DNA of 64,000 nucleotides from Microbacterium sp. MYb45 (GCF_002979655.1 NZ_PCPG01000007.1:62001-126000); one strand, 5' to 3'; shown: positions 8,157-16,918, numbered from the stretch's first letter. Notes: generated from the sequence alone by a model not told the origin. Numbers and translations: made by a program.

Positions 8157-9134
8157 ATGAGCACGACCGCGCAGGCGCCCACACCGGCACCGGCCAAAGC
8201 GCCGCCCGCACCGATCAAGGCGAAGCAGCGACTCGGAGACCGGGTCTTCTCCGGCACCGCGCTCGGGGCGGGGATCATCATCCTCATCGTCCTCGCGCTC
8301 GTCGCGGCCTTCCTCTTCATCCAGAGCCTCCCGGCGTTCCAGCTCGACACCAGCGACAACCACATCCTCAAGGGCGAATCCTTCTGGGTGTACGTGTGGC
8401 CGCTGGTCTTCGGCACGCTCTGGGCCTCGTTCATCGCCCTGCTCATCGCCGCTCCGATCGCCATCGGCATCGCCCTGTTCATCTCGCACTACGCGCACCG
8501 GAGGCTCGCGGCCTTCCTCGGATACGTCATCGATCTGCTCGCCGCCGTGCCGTCCGTGGTGTTCGGCCTCTGGGGCGGGCTGGTGCTCGCTCCCCTGCTG
8601 CAGCCCATCTACGCCTGGCTGAACACGAACGCCTCCTGGGTCCCGTTCTTCGGCGGCCAGGTCTCGTCGACGGGCAAGACGATCCTCACCGCGGCCCTCG
8701 TGCTCGCGGTGATGTGCATCCCGATCATGACGGCCATCTGCCGCGAAGTCTTCCTGCAGACACCGAAGCTCCACGAAGAAGCGGCACTCGCCCTCGGCTC
8801 CACTCGCTGGGAGATGGTCCGTATGGCGGTTCTCCCCTTCGCCCGCGGTGGCATGGTGTCCGCCGCGATGCTGGCCCTGGGACGAGCACTCGGCGAGACC
8901 ATGGCCGTGACCATGGTGCTCTCCCCCTCGGCCGTCGTCAGCTTCCTGGTGCTCACCGCCACCAACCCGACGCCGATCCCCGCCAACATCGCCCTGGCCT
9001 TCCCCGAAGCGCACGGCACCGGCGTGAACACGCTCATCGCCACCGGCCTCATCCTCTTCGTCGTGACCTTCGCGGTCAATGCGCTGGCGCGCTGGATCGT
9101 CGCGCGCCGCGCCGAGTTCTCGGGAGCGAACTGA
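8157..9134 (+). CDS. pstC: Phosphate ABC transporter permease PstC
   Basis: A 325-residue inner-membrane permease. A proline- and alanine-rich cytoplasmic head of about 30 residues precedes about six helices. The EAA loop that contacts the ATPase is visible as EEAALALGSTRWEMVRMAVLP at about residues 205-225, and DLLAAVPSVVFGLWGG is a PstC signature. The ATG at 8157 follows an AGGGAG site. It pairs with PstA to form the phosphate channel. One base separates its stop from the pstA start. Confidence 0.95.
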   Translation: MSTTAQAPTPAPAKAPPAPIKAKQRLGDRVFSGTALGAGIIILIVLALVAAFLFIQSLPAFQLDTSDNHILKGESFWVYVWPLVFGTLWASFIALLIAAPIAIGIALFISHYAHRRLAAFLGYVIDLLAAVPSVVFGLWGGLVLAPLLQPIYAWLNTNASWVPFFGGQVSSTGKTILTAALVLAVMCIPIMTAICREVFLQTPKLHEEAALALGSTRWEMVRMAVLPFARGGMVSAAMLALGRALGETMAVTMVLSPSAVVSFLVLTATNPTPIPANIALAFPEAHGTGVNTLIATGLILFVVTFAVNALARWIVARRAEFSGAN

Positions 9135-9135
9135 C

Positions 9136-10236
9136 ATGACCACCCTCACCTCCGCTCCCCCCGCCTCGGCCAACGCGGCCTCGCTCACCTCCGGCAAGCT
9201 GCCGACGTGGGCGCCGTGGGCCCTGCTCGCGGCATCCTTCGCCATCTCCGCCGCGATCTTCGGGGTCGCCGCCGCCGGTGCCGGATCCAGCCTCGCCGAC
9301 TTCAACATCGTCGGCACAGCGATCATCGGCATCCTGCTCTACATGGTCATCATCACGGTGATCTCGTCGATCGCGGAGAGCCGTCGCAAAGCGATCGACC
9401 GACTGATGACGGCGCTCGTCGCCACCGCCTTCCTGATCGCCCTGCTTCCCCTCGTGTCGCTGCTGTGGACGGTCGTGGCCAACGGCGTCGAACGGTTCGA
9501 CGCCGAGTTCTTCAGCTACTCGATGCGCAACGTCGTCGGTGAGGGCGGCGGCATCGTGCACGCCATCTGGGGCACGGTGCTCATCACCCTGACCGCCACC
9601 GTCATCTCGGTGCCGATCGGTCTGATGACCTCCATCTACCTCGTCGAATACGGCCGCGGCAAGATCGCGAAGGCCATCACGTTCTTCGTCGACGTGATGA
9701 CCGGCATCCCGTCGATCGTCGCCGGTCTGTTCATCTACGCCGCGTTCGCCCTGATCTTCAAGCCCGGCATCTCGATGGGCTTCATGGGCGCCCTCGCCCT
9801 CGCCGTGCTGATGACACCGGTGGTCGTGCGCGGCAGCGAGGAACTGCTGCGGATCGTCCCGAACGAGCTCCGCGAGGCGTCCTACGCCCTGGGCGTTCCG
9901 AAGTGGCTGACCATCCTGAAGGTCGTACTGCCGACCTCGATCGCCGGCATCATGACCTCGGTCATGCTCGCGATCTCCCGCGTCATCGGCGAGACCGCGC
10001 CGCTGCTGCTCACCGCCGGCTTCACCCAGAGCATGAACCTGAACATCTTCAACGGTCAGATGATGACCCTGCCGGTGTTCGCCTACAACCAGTACATGAA
10101 TCAGGGCACGAGCCCCGACGCCGCCGTCGCGCGCGCGTGGGCCGCCGCCCTCACCCTCATCCTCATCGTCATGGTCCTGAACCTGCTCGCGCGTCTCATC
10201 GCGAAGTGGTTCGCCCCGAAGGTCTCCGGCCGCTGA
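9136..10236 (+). CDS. pstA: Phosphate ABC transporter permease PstA
   Basis: A 366-residue permease with an extended N-terminal region: three extra hydrophobic segments occupy about residues 25-125 before the canonical domain, as in other actinobacterial PstA proteins. The family motifs [14 protein letters not shown] and the EAA loop [19 protein letters not shown] are present. I take the ATG at 9136, one base after the pstC stop, rather than upstream codons inside pstC. It forms the membrane channel with PstC. Confidence 0.95.
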   Translation: MTTLTSAPPASANAASLTSGKLPTWAPWALLAASFAISAAIFGVAAAGAGSSLADFNIVGTAIIGILLYMVIITVISSIAESRRKAIDRLMTALVATAFLIALLPLVSLLWTVVANGVERFDAEFFSYSMRNVVGEGGGIVHAIWGTVLITLTATVISVPIGLMTSIYLVEYGRGKIAKAITFFVDVMTGIPSIVAGLFIYAAFALIFKPGISMGFMGALALAVLMTPVVVRGSEELLRIVPNELREASYALGVPKWLTILKVVLPTSIAGIMTSVMLAISRVIGETAPLLLTAGFTQSMNLNIFNGQMMTLPVFAYNQYMNQGTSPDAAVARAWAAALTLILIVMVLNLLARLIAKWFAPKVSGR

Positions 10237-10265
10237 GCGCCCGACAACTCAGAACAGGAATCCAC

Positions 10266-11045
10266 GTGTCCAAGAGCATCGAAGTCAACGACCTCAACGT
10301 CTACTACAGCAACTTCCTCGCCGTGGAGGGCGTCTCCCTCGACATCCAGCCGCGCAGCGTGACCGCCTTCATCGGCCCCTCGGGGTGCGGCAAGTCCACG
10401 TTCTTGCGCACCCTGAACCGCATGCACGAGGTCATCCCCGGCGCCCGCGTCGAAGGTGAGGTGCTGCTCGACGGCAAGGACCTCTACGGTCCCGGCGTCG
10501 ACCCGGTGCTCGTGCGCCGTCAGGTCGGCATGGTGTTCCAGCGGCCGAACCCGTTCCCCACGATGTCGATCAAGGAGAACGTCCTCGCGGGCGTGAAGCT
10601 CAACAACACCCGGATGTCGAAGAGCGACCAGGACGCCCTGGTCGAGAAGTCACTCACCGGTGCGAACCTGTGGAATGAGGTCAAGGACCGGCTCGACCGC
10701 CCGGGATCCGGCCTGTCCGGCGGGCAGCAGCAGCGTCTGTGCATCGCCCGCGCGATCGCCGTGTCGCCCGAGGTGCTGTTGATGGACGAGCCGTGCTCGG
10801 CTCTCGACCCGATCTCGACCTACGCGATCGAAGAGCTGATCGGCGAGCTCAAGAACGAGTTCACGATCGTCATCGTCACGCACAACATGCAGCAGGCGTC
10901 CCGCGTGTCCGACAAGACGGCCTTCTTCAACATCGCCGGCACCGGCAAGCCGGGCAAGCTCATCGAGTACGACGACACGACGAGCATCTTCACCACCCCG
11001 TCCGTGCAGGCCACCGAGGACTACGTCTCCGGCCGCTTCGGGTGA
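10266..11045 (+). CDS. pstB: Phosphate ABC transporter ATPase PstB
   Basis: A 259-residue ATPase with Walker [10 protein letters not shown] near residue 40, Q-loop [10 protein letters not shown], signature LSGGQQQR, Walker [12 protein letters not shown] and the switch His in IVTHNM. This matches PstB in length and order. The start is the GTG at 10266 after an AGGAAT site. It ends the operon: no phoU follows, unlike in E. coli, so PhoU, if present, must be encoded elsewhere. Confidence 0.97.
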   Translation: MSKSIEVNDLNVYYSNFLAVEGVSLDIQPRSVTAFIGPSGCGKSTFLRTLNRMHEVIPGARVEGEVLLDGKDLYGPGVDPVLVRRQVGMVFQRPNPFPTMSIKENVLAGVKLNNTRMSKSDQDALVEKSLTGANLWNEVKDRLDRPGSGLSGGQQQRLCIARAIAVSPEVLLMDEPCSALDPISTYAIEELIGELKNEFTIVIVTHNMQQASRVSDKTAFFNIAGTGKPGKLIEYDDTTSIFTTPSVQATEDYVSGRFG

Positions 11046-11060
11046 GTCGAGGCTGACGGA

Positions 11061-11094
11061 AGAGGGTTCGGGAACTTCGGTTCTCGGACCCTCT
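11061..11094. terminator. Bidirectional terminator between pstB and pabC
   Basis: A 15-bp stem (11061-11075 with 11080-11094, two G-U wobbles) is capped by a TTCG tetraloop, in the 73-base gap between two converging genes. No T-tract follows, as is usual for actinobacterial stem-only terminators. Confidence 0.75.
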
Positions 11095-11118
11095 CGCGTG
11101 TCGGCGACGCCTCGACGC

Positions 11119-12003
11119 TCAGTCGCGCGGGGAGAGCAGGTAGCGATTCAGGTCGGCGGTGAGGGCGGCGTCGACCGGGAGCGAGACATCGTCGACGGCG
11201 GTGATCGCCGCAGCGAGGCGGACGCTCGACACGAGCCACGCGGCATCCGCCTGCGGGAGATCCGTCGCCGGGATGCGGTCGTAGCCGACGTCGAAACCCT
11301 GTGCCGCGAGATGGTCGTACACGCTGAGCTGGGTCGTGCCGTGCAGGATGCCGCCGTTCGGGGCGGGGGTGACGAAGCGGTCGCCGAACCGGAGGATCAG
11401 CGAAGCCGTCGGCGCCTCCAGCACGAAGCCGTCGCTCGACAGGAAGATCGCGTCGTCCGCCCCGCGCCGGTGCGCCTCACGCAGAGCAGCCATGTTCACG
11501 GCGTACGAGAGGGTCTTGGCGCCCAGCAGAAGCCACGGCGCCCGCTCGACCGCGCCCAGGTCGTATCCGCGGTCGAGGGTGACGACGCGCACGCCCGTCT
11601 CCCGCACGGCGGAGAAGTCGGCTGCCGGCGCCGCCGTCACCCATGCCGTCGGCGTGGGCCCGTGCTCGACGCCGCGGCTGAGGATGAGCTTGATCACGGA
11701 TTCGCCCGCACCGAGCTGTGCCGCGGCCCGGTCGATGGCCTGGCGCCACTGCGCGAGGTTCGGCACCGGAAGGTCGCACAGGCGTGCCGAGTGCGCGAGC
11801 CGCTCGAGGTGCGGGACGACTTCCTGCGCATGCCCGTCGACCACGCCGATCGACTCGAACACGCCGTCACCGCGCTGCGTGCTCAGCTCTCCCACGCTGA
11901 GCGCGGGGGCCGCGGCATCCACCTGCGTGAGCGTGTCGGCGTAGTCGGAGCGCTGCTCCTCGGCGGGCACGGAATCGATGATGAGTGCGAAACGCCCGGT
12001 CAT
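11119..12003 (-). CDS. pabC: Aminotransferase class IV (aminodeoxychorismate lyase-like)
   Basis: A 294-residue fold-type IV PLP enzyme. The PLP-binding Lys lies in LGAKTLSYAVNM at about residue 165, and FESIGVVDG and the later DGFVLEAPTASL are family motifs. In actinobacteria such proteins are usually 4-amino-4-deoxychorismate lyase, which makes p-aminobenzoate for folate; a branched-chain or D-amino acid aminotransferase role cannot be excluded. It is a single gene, convergent with pstB. The candidate structured RNA lies just upstream on the opposite strand. Confidence 0.8.
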   Translation of the reverse strand: MTGRFALIIDSVPAEEQRSDYADTLTQVDAAAPALSVGELSTQRGDGVFESIGVVDGHAQEVVPHLERLAHSARLCDLPVPNLAQWRQAIDRAAAQLGAGESVIKLILSRGVEHGPTPTAWVTAAPAADFSAVRETGVRVVTLDRGYDLGAVERAPWLLLGAKTLSYAVNMAALREAHRRGADDAIFLSSDGFVLEAPTASLILRFGDRFVTPAPNGGILHGTTQLSVYDHLAAQGFDVGYDRIPATDLPQADAAWLVSSVRLAAAITAVDDVSLPVDAALTADLNRYLLSPRD

Positions 12004-12046
12004 GATCCGAGCCTAGAGGGCGGGAATAGCCACCGCCGCATCGCGT

Positions 12047-12052
12047 TACAAT
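12047..12052 (+). promoter_or_regulatory. -10 box of the candidate RNA
   Basis: TACAAT is a near-perfect -10 box and predicts a transcript start near 12058, exactly where the paired RNA segment begins. No good -35 box is seen. Confidence 0.45.
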
Positions 12053-12057
12053 TGAGT

Positions 12058-12160
12058 GGCCGGGCCGCATAACCCCGGGCTCCATTTTTCGCCGCTACGA
12101 GCGGCCTTCCGCCGAGAGGCGTTCTTGCGGCCCGGTCTTTTCTTTGTCCGGGCCCTTTTC
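12058..12160 (+). ncRNA. Candidate structured RNA with competing terminator
   Basis: The predicted transcript has a long-range 10-bp stem (12059-12068 with 12127-12136) enclosing two clear hairpins: GCCGC/GCGGC at 12091-12105, and CGCC/GGCG at 12110-12120 with a GAGA loop. The 3' strand of the long stem, GGCCCGG at 12129-12135, can instead pair with CCGGGCC at 12148-12154, which is followed by CTTTTC: an intrinsic terminator. Two mutually exclusive pairings of one strand are typical of attenuators and riboswitches, but no rightward gene follows, so a stand-alone small RNA is as likely. I do not recognise an Rfam family. Confidence 0.45.
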
Positions 12161-12192
12161 TGCAGGACCGGCGGCCCGCCGGAGCGTGTCCG

Positions 12193-12822
12193 TCAGCTGA
12201 GAGCCCCCGTGCGCCACAGCACCGCTGCGGCCGCCAGATCCTGCGCATAGCTGCTGAGTCGCAGCGCTCGGGTGGTCAGTTCGCTGGCTCGCGCCGGTTC
12301 GGTGGGCTCGTAGTCGTCCGCCGAGTGGGTCGCCCCCGAAGCCTGCACCCGGCAGAACGCGGCGGCGCGGTCGAGAGCCACCGCGAAGTCCCCGCGGAAC
12401 GCCCCGCGCAGGATCGTGTCGATCAGCGCGACGAGCTCGTCAGGGCTCGCCGGCACCGGAGCGCCGGCGATCACGACATCGGCCGAGGCCAGCTCCACCC
12501 GACCGCGGTCGTAGAGCAGCGCGGCCGTGCGGGCGTCGGCGTGGATCGCGAGCTGCAGCACGTACAGGCGCCACAGCGCGCCGGGAAGCGTGCGGGACGG
12601 AGCCTTCGACCACAGCTCCGCGATCTCGTCGATGCCGTGCTCGGAGGTGAATGCCACGAGCCGCTCCGCGCTGGCACCGCTCTCGTCCGCACGGACGCGC
12701 GTCAGCAGAGCGGATGCCGTGGCGTGTGCGACCCGCGTCTCTTCGGCGGGATCGTGCGCGCCGACGATGTTGTCGAAGGAGGAGGACGGTCGGCGCACAG
12801 GGCGGTGGTGCTGCTCAGGCAT
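12193..12822 (-). CDS. Conserved actinobacterial protein of unknown function
   Basis: A 209-residue soluble, mostly alpha-helical protein without signal peptide or membrane segment. It begins with a basic, disordered head (RPVRRPSSSFDNIVG) and is rich in Ala and Leu, with a regular hydrophobic pattern suggesting a helical bundle. I recognise no catalytic motif and no family function. Its stop faces the 3' end of the candidate RNA. It is transcribed in the same direction as rskA upstream but the 29-base gap does not prove an operon. Confidence 0.75.
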   Translation of the reverse strand: MPEQHHRPVRRPSSSFDNIVGAHDPAEETRVAHATASALLTRVRADESGASAERLVAFTSEHGIDEIAELWSKAPSRTLPGALWRLYVLQLAIHADARTAALLYDRGRVELASADVVIAGAPVPASPDELVALIDTILRGAFRGDFAVALDRAAAFCRVQASGATHSADDYEPTEPARASELTTRALRLSSYAQDLAAAAVLWRTGALS

Positions 12823-12851
12823 CCCTCCAGGGTACGCGCGATCGGCGACGC

Positions 12852-13631
12852 TCAGGCCGTGGGGATGACGATCACCGGGTCAGACGTCGGTTGCCCCGTC
12901 GGCGAGCCGCCGGCCTGTTCGACGGTCACCGCGATCGCATCTCCTGCCTGCATGTCGCCATCGAGCAGGGCTGTCGCCTCACCGCCGTCGACATCGAACA
13001 CGCCTGCCGAGACGGGGGCGTCACCGCGCACGAACCAGAGTTCGTAGGTCTCGCCCTCCCCGGGATTCGGGAGCCCGTCGGCCACGAGCACGGCCTTGCC
13101 GACCGAGCCCGACCAGTGCGCCGTCGCCGTTCCGCCGTCATCGAGCGCGACCGTCGCCTGCTCGGCGTCTCCCGCCGCTTCGATCTCCTGCAGGGCGACC
13201 ACGCTCGCGGGGCGGTTCAGCTGCTGATTCAGAGCCACTGCGCCGATGCCGACGCCGACGAGGAGGGCGAGGCACGCGGCCAACGCGAACACCGTGCGAG
13301 TCCATCGGCGCGGCTTCGGGGATTCGGCGGCGGCCTCCTCCGTCGTGAAGCTCTCCGGTGCTGGAGCGGCCGCACGCGGCTCGTCGCCGTCCGACTCGTT
13401 TCTCTGTGGTGTGACGGCGATCTGCGCGAGCAGGGCGGACCGGATGCTCGCGGGCGGATCGACCGTCGCGGCCGTCTCGGCGAGTAGCCCGGCCGCACCG
13501 GCATCCGCCTCGACGATGGCCTGCCACTCGGGGTGCGCGGCGCGTGCGTCACGGAAACGGCGCTCGTCGTCTGCCGACAGCGCGTGCAGGGCGGCACCTG
13601 CCGCGAGCTCTGCGAACTCTCTCTCGTTCAT
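12852..13631 (-). CDS. rskA: Anti-sigma-K factor RskA
   Basis: A 259-residue membrane anti-sigma factor. The cytoplasmic N-terminal domain (about 1-90) begins EFAELAAGAALHALSADDE, the typical anti-sigma helical segment; one membrane helix (FALAACLALLVGVGIGAVAL) lies at about 115-135; the outer C-terminal RskA domain contains NPGEGETYELWFVRGD. It should hold SigK at the membrane until released, probably by regulated proteolysis. The ATG overlaps the sigK stop as ATGA. Confidence 0.93.
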   Translation of the reverse strand: MNEREFAELAAGAALHALSADDERRFRDARAAHPEWQAIVEADAGAAGLLAETAATVDPPASIRSALLAQIAVTPQRNESDGDEPRAAAPAPESFTTEEAAAESPKPRRWTRTVFALAACLALLVGVGIGAVALNQQLNRPASVVALQEIEAAGDAEQATVALDDGGTATAHWSGSVGKAVLVADGLPNPGEGETYELWFVRGDAPVSAGVFDVDGGEATALLDGDMQAGDAIAVTVEQAGGSPTGQPTSDPVIVIPTA

Positions 13632-14227
13632 GCCGTCACCCCCATCGCCGTGCGCAAACGGGTCAGCCCGTCTCGCATCCGTGTCTTGATCGTCCCCAGC
13701 GGCGCGCCCACCAGGGCCGCGATCTCGTTCTGACTGTAACCGCCGTAGTAGGCGAGGACGAGTGCCTCGCGCTGCACCTCAGGAAGCCCCGAGAGAGCGT
13801 CGACGACCTTCTCGCCTTCGATTCCCAGCTCCACCTGTTCTGCGACGCTGTCGTGTGCCACACCGATGTCCTTGAATCCGGCCCGCACATCGCGGTCGGC
13901 GCTCGACTGCGATGCCCGCACCCGGTCGACGGCCCGACGATGTGCGATCGTCATGACCCACGTTCGTCCTTGACCTCTGTTCGGAGCGAAGCGGGAAGCG
14001 GATTGCCAGATCTCCAGGAAGACCTCCTGCAGGACCTCCTCGCTCTGCGCCCGGTTCACCAGCACGCGGAGGATCAGCCCGAAGGCGCGGGAGGAGAGGG
14101 CGTCGTAGAGGGCCGCGAAGGCAGCCTGGTCACCGTCGGCGACGCGCACGAGGAGGTCGCCGACAGCATCCTGCGTCGCGCCGTCCTCCGGGACGTCCAT
14201 TCCATCGATGACCATCTCCACAAGCAT
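13628..14227 (-). CDS. sigK: ECF RNA polymerase sigma factor SigK
   Basis: A 199-residue ECF sigma factor with region 2 (AAFAALYDALSSRAFGLILR, then QEVFLEIWQSASRF) and region 4 (GLPEVQREALVLAYYGGYS and APLGTIKTRMRDGL). The ATG at 14227 is chosen for its GGAGAGGAG site seven bases upstream. Its partner is the overlapping rskA, and the upstream dipZ ends only 31 bases away with no visible promoter between, so SigK is probably made from the dipZ promoter, giving autoregulation. In mycobacteria SigK controls mpt70/mpt83 fasciclins and dipZ, the same gene types found here. Confidence 0.93.
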   Translation of the reverse strand: MLVEMVIDGMDVPEDGATQDAVGDLLVRVADGDQAAFAALYDALSSRAFGLILRVLVNRAQSEEVLQEVFLEIWQSASRFAPNRGQGRTWVMTIAHRRAVDRVRASQSSADRDVRAGFKDIGVAHDSVAEQVELGIEGEKVVDALSGLPEVQREALVLAYYGGYSQNEIAALVGAPLGTIKTRMRDGLTRLRTAMGVTA

Positions 14228-14258
14228 GCCGCATCTCCTCTCCGTACCCGTGCAGACG

Positions 14259-15971
14259 TCACCCGAATGTGAAGGAATAGACCTGGATTCCAGGCGGGAC
14301 GTCGAGCGTGAGGGTGCCTTCGGCGATGTCGGTCTGCTTGAGCAGCTCGTACGAGCGCGGAGTGCCGTCGATCGCGATGGTCTCCGTCGATCCGTCGTCG
14401 CGTCGGAGCTCGATGTCTCCCGTCCCGGCGACCACGACCCGCACCTCGGCGGCGTGATACTCGAGGCTGATGCGTCCGTCATCACCCTCCGGCGTCGCGT
14501 ACTGCGTCTCGATCTTCCAGTCGCCGTCGAGCGCGAAGCTGTCGGCCGGCTGATCCTTCGGGAACGTGTACGCGTTGGTGCCGGAGCGGTAGTCGCCGTC
14601 GCCGCCGTAGTTGACGTCCTTCGACGAACCGAGGAATGTCTCCCTCGTCGTCGACCCCACATCGGGTGTGTCATCTTCGACGTCTGTCGCGCCGGGAAGG
14701 TCGACGGACGGATCCGCGTCCTTCAACAGCTCGCGGATCATCGACTCGGTCGCGGCGTAGTTGCCCTCTCCGAACGAGATGTGGCGCACGGTTCCCTCTG
14801 CATCGATCAGGTAGTGGGCGGGCCAGTAGCGGTTGCGGTAGTTCGTCCACGTCGACAGGTTGTTGTCGAGGGCGACCGGGTATTCGATGCCGAAGTCTCG
14901 CGCGCCGGCCGCCACATTGCCCGGGTCCTTCTCGAACGCGTACTCGGGAGAGTGGATGCCGATCACCTGCAGGCCCGCATCGCGGTATGCCTCGTCCCAG
15001 GCGACCACGTGCGGGAGCGAACGCTGGCAGTTGATGCACGAGTACGCCCAGAAGTCGATCAGCACCACCTGGCCGCGCAGATCCTTGAGGTCGAGCGCCT
15101 CCCCGTTCGGGGTGTTGAGCCATTCCTGGATGCCCTTGATCGACGGCGCCGTTCCGCACGACTCGAGTTCCTCGGCACCGTTGGTGCACTTGTCGAGATC
15201 TTTGTTCTCTTCGTTGACGAGTCCGCCGAGATCGAGGGCGTCCTTCACCTGGTCGGAGTCGGCGATCTGCTCCTGGAGCGGAGCCGTGTAGTCGGGCAGC
15301 AGACGCTGCAGCGCCTGGGGCACGTTGAACACCAGCCCGACGGCGAGCGCGATCATCGCGATGCCGGCGGCGATGCGCAGCCCGCGCTCCTTCGAGCGGA
15401 AGGAGCGGATGCGCTCGACGACGCTGCGGCCGGCGAGGGCGAAGATCAGCAGCGGCACCGCCACGCCGATCGAGAACGACACGGTGAGCAGCACGGTTCC
15501 GATGCCGATCTGACCGGTGGAGCCGGCGACGATGATGGCGGCCAGCACGGGGCCTGCGCACGGCACGAACACTGCACCCAGCGCGAGGCCGACGCCGAAG
15601 CCGCTCCCCCGGTTCTTCACCTCGCGCTGACCGAACCGCTGGAACGGGCGCTCGAGGATGTGCTGGAACCGCGGCACGATGAGCCCGACGCCGATGATGA
15701 TCAGCACCGCGATGCCGACCCAGCGGATGATGTCCTGCGGCAGATTCAGCAGCCCGAGCAGCAGTGAGCCGCCGAGCGTGACGAGCGTGAAGCTCAGCAC
15801 CAGCCCCGCGATCACGAAGTACGGGCGGCTGCGCCTGGCGGGCACCACCTCGTCTTCATACCGCGCGGACTGGGCGCCGCCGGTGAGGAAGATCACGGGC
15901 AGCACGGGCAGGATGCACGGCGAGATGCCGGTGATGAGCCCGCCGAGCAGGCCGATGATGATCAGGTCCAT
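14259..15971 (-). CDS. dipZ: DipZ: CcdA-type transporter fused to thioredoxin-like domain
   Basis: A 570-residue fusion. Residues 1 to about 230 form a CcdA/DsbD-like membrane domain with its two redox cysteines in SPCILP and VPCAGP. A redoxin domain follows with the CxxC pair Cys312 and Cys315 (WAYSCINC). The last 150 residues are a beta-rich DipZ C-terminal domain. The protein should carry reducing power across the membrane to extracellular thiols. I start at the ATG at 15971, where the first helix begins, since upstream codons lack hydrophobic character. It is divergent from the fasciclin gene and heads the sigK-rskA run. Confidence 0.92.
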   Translation of the reverse strand: MDLIIIGLLGGLITGISPCILPVLPVIFLTGGAQSARYEDEVVPARRSRPYFVIAGLVLSFTLVTLGGSLLLGLLNLPQDIIRWVGIAVLIIIGVGLIVPRFQHILERPFQRFGQREVKNRGSGFGVGLALGAVFVPCAGPVLAAIIVAGSTGQIGIGTVLLTVSFSIGVAVPLLIFALAGRSVVERIRSFRSKERGLRIAAGIAMIALAVGLVFNVPQALQRLLPDYTAPLQEQIADSDQVKDALDLGGLVNEENKDLDKCTNGAEELESCGTAPSIKGIQEWLNTPNGEALDLKDLRGQVVLIDFWAYSCINCQRSLPHVVAWDEAYRDAGLQVIGIHSPEYAFEKDPGNVAAGARDFGIEYPVALDNNLSTWTNYRNRYWPAHYLIDAEGTVRHISFGEGNYAATESMIRELLKDADPSVDLPGATDVEDDTPDVGSTTRETFLGSSKDVNYGGDGDYRSGTNAYTFPKDQPADSFALDGDWKIETQYATPEGDDGRISLEYHAAEVRVVVAGTGDIELRRDDGSTETIAIDGTPRSYELLKQTDIAEGTLTLDVPPGIQVYSFTFG

Positions 15972-15996
15972 GAGGTCCCCACTTCTGTCGGGAGCT

Positions 15997-16023
15997 GTTC
16001 GCTCCGGGGACGACAACGGATTG
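15997..16023 (-). promoter_or_regulatory. SigK-type promoter of dipZ
   Basis: On the minus strand CAATCC (16023-16018) is followed by exactly 16 bases and CGAAC (16001-15997), 26 bases before the dipZ start. The same pattern and spacing occurs facing the fasciclin gene, and it resembles the CCATCC and CGAA-type elements I recall for mycobacterial SigK promoters. Confidence 0.55.
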
Positions 16024-16058
16024 GATTCGATCGATCTGAGAGATTTCTGAGATTTCTC

Positions 16059-16085
16059 CCATCCGATCTCGAAGGTGCTCCGAAC
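16059..16085 (+). promoter_or_regulatory. SigK-type promoter of the fasciclin gene
   Basis: CCATCC (16059-16064), a 16-base spacer and CGAAC (16081-16085), about 50 bases before the ATG. It mirrors the dipZ promoter on the other strand. Confidence 0.6.
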
Positions 16086-16135
16086 AGCCCTCGACGCCAC
16101 GGAGAGGCCGTGGCTCAGTTCTGAAGGAGCTCGAC

Positions 16136-16798
16136 ATGTTCAGCACCAAGAAGAAGGTCACCGCAGCCATCACCCTCGGCCTGGCGAGCGCGTTCCTGCT
16201 CTCCGCCTGTTCGATGGGCAGCGGCAGCACCACGGAGGAGTCCACCGAGCCCAAGACTCCGGAGACGTCGGAGTCGACGCCGATGGAGGAGATGGACCCG
16301 GCCGCGAACCTCGTGGGCCCCGGTTGCGCCGCCTACGCCGAAGCTGTGCCGGAGGGCGCAGGATCGATCCAGGGCATGTCCCAGGACCCGGTCGCCGTCG
16401 CCGCATCCAACAACCCGATGCTGACCACACTGGTCGCCGCAGTGAGCGGACAGCTCAACCCCGACGTGAACCTCGTCGACACGCTCAACGGAGACGAGTT
16501 CACCGTGTTCGCACCGGTGGATGACGCCTTCGCGAAGATCGACCCGGCCACCATCGAGGCTCTCAAGACCGACAGCGAGACGCTGAGCTCGATCCTGACC
16601 TACCACGTGGTCCCCGGCCAGATCGAGCCGGCCGACATCGAGGGCATGCACAAGACGGTCCAGGGTGCCGAGCTCGAAGTCACCGGCAGCGGCGATGACT
16701 GGATGGTCAACGACGCCAAGGTCGTCTGTGGTGGAGTGCAGACCGCGAACGCGACCGTGTACCTGATCGACACGGTCCTGATGCCCCCGGCTTCCTAA
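16136..16798 (+). CDS. Fasciclin-domain lipoprotein (MPT70/MPT83-like)
   Basis: A 220-residue exported lipoprotein: a signal peptide ending in LLSAC (Cys about 24), a Ser/Thr/Glu-rich linker, then a single FAS1 domain (about 75-218) with [15 protein letters not shown] and [11 protein letters not shown], the H1 and YH motifs of fasciclins. It lacks no visible FAS1 element and has two extra cysteines (VGPGCAAY and VVCGG) like mycobacterial MPT70/83, which carry a disulfide. FAS1 proteins act in adhesion; the precise role is unknown. The AAGGAG site and SigK-type promoter tie it to the dipZ-sigK-rskA run opposite. Confidence 0.92.
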   Translation: MFSTKKKVTAAITLGLASAFLLSACSMGSGSTTEESTEPKTPETSESTPMEEMDPAANLVGPGCAAYAEAVPEGAGSIQGMSQDPVAVAASNNPMLTTLVAAVSGQLNPDVNLVDTLNGDEFTVFAPVDDAFAKIDPATIEALKTDSETLSSILTYHVVPGQIEPADIEGMHKTVQGAELEVTGSGDDWMVNDAKVVCGGVQTANATVYLIDTVLMPPAS

Positions 16799-16870
16799 GC
16801 ACGGGATGGCCGGGAGGAGGACCCGGCACGACGCCTTCTCGGGGTAGGGGGAGCCACCCGGGAAGGAGAA

Positions 16871-16905
16871 GGGGCCGCCGGCGACGTTCTGTCGCCGACG
16901 GCCCC
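16871..16905 (+). terminator. Terminator after the fasciclin gene
   Basis: GGGGCCG (16871-16877) pairs with CGGCCCC (16899-16905), and GGCGAC/GTCGCC closes an inner stem over a GTTCT loop. It lies between the fasciclin stop and tRNA-Lys. Confidence 0.65.
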
Positions 16906-16918
16906 TCGTCGTGCGCAC

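Noticed and set aside
6930..9332. 800-codon frame antisense to pstS-pstC
   Set aside because: Shadow of well-supported genes; composition is biased to Asp, Arg and Gly with no motif.
12091..12105. Hairpin with ACGA in the loop, suggesting a guanidine-II (mini-ykkC) riboswitch
   Set aside because: Guanidine-II needs two such ACGR hairpins in tandem; the second hairpin here has a GAGA loop, and no guanidine gene follows.
14208..15767. 519-codon frame antisense to dipZ
   Set aside because: Overlaps a clear DipZ gene throughout and has no recognisable domain.
16136..16798. Fasciclin gene as a horizontally acquired adhesin
   Set aside because: Base composition is like its neighbours, and the SigK-fasciclin link is known in mycobacteria, so inheritance is the simpler view.
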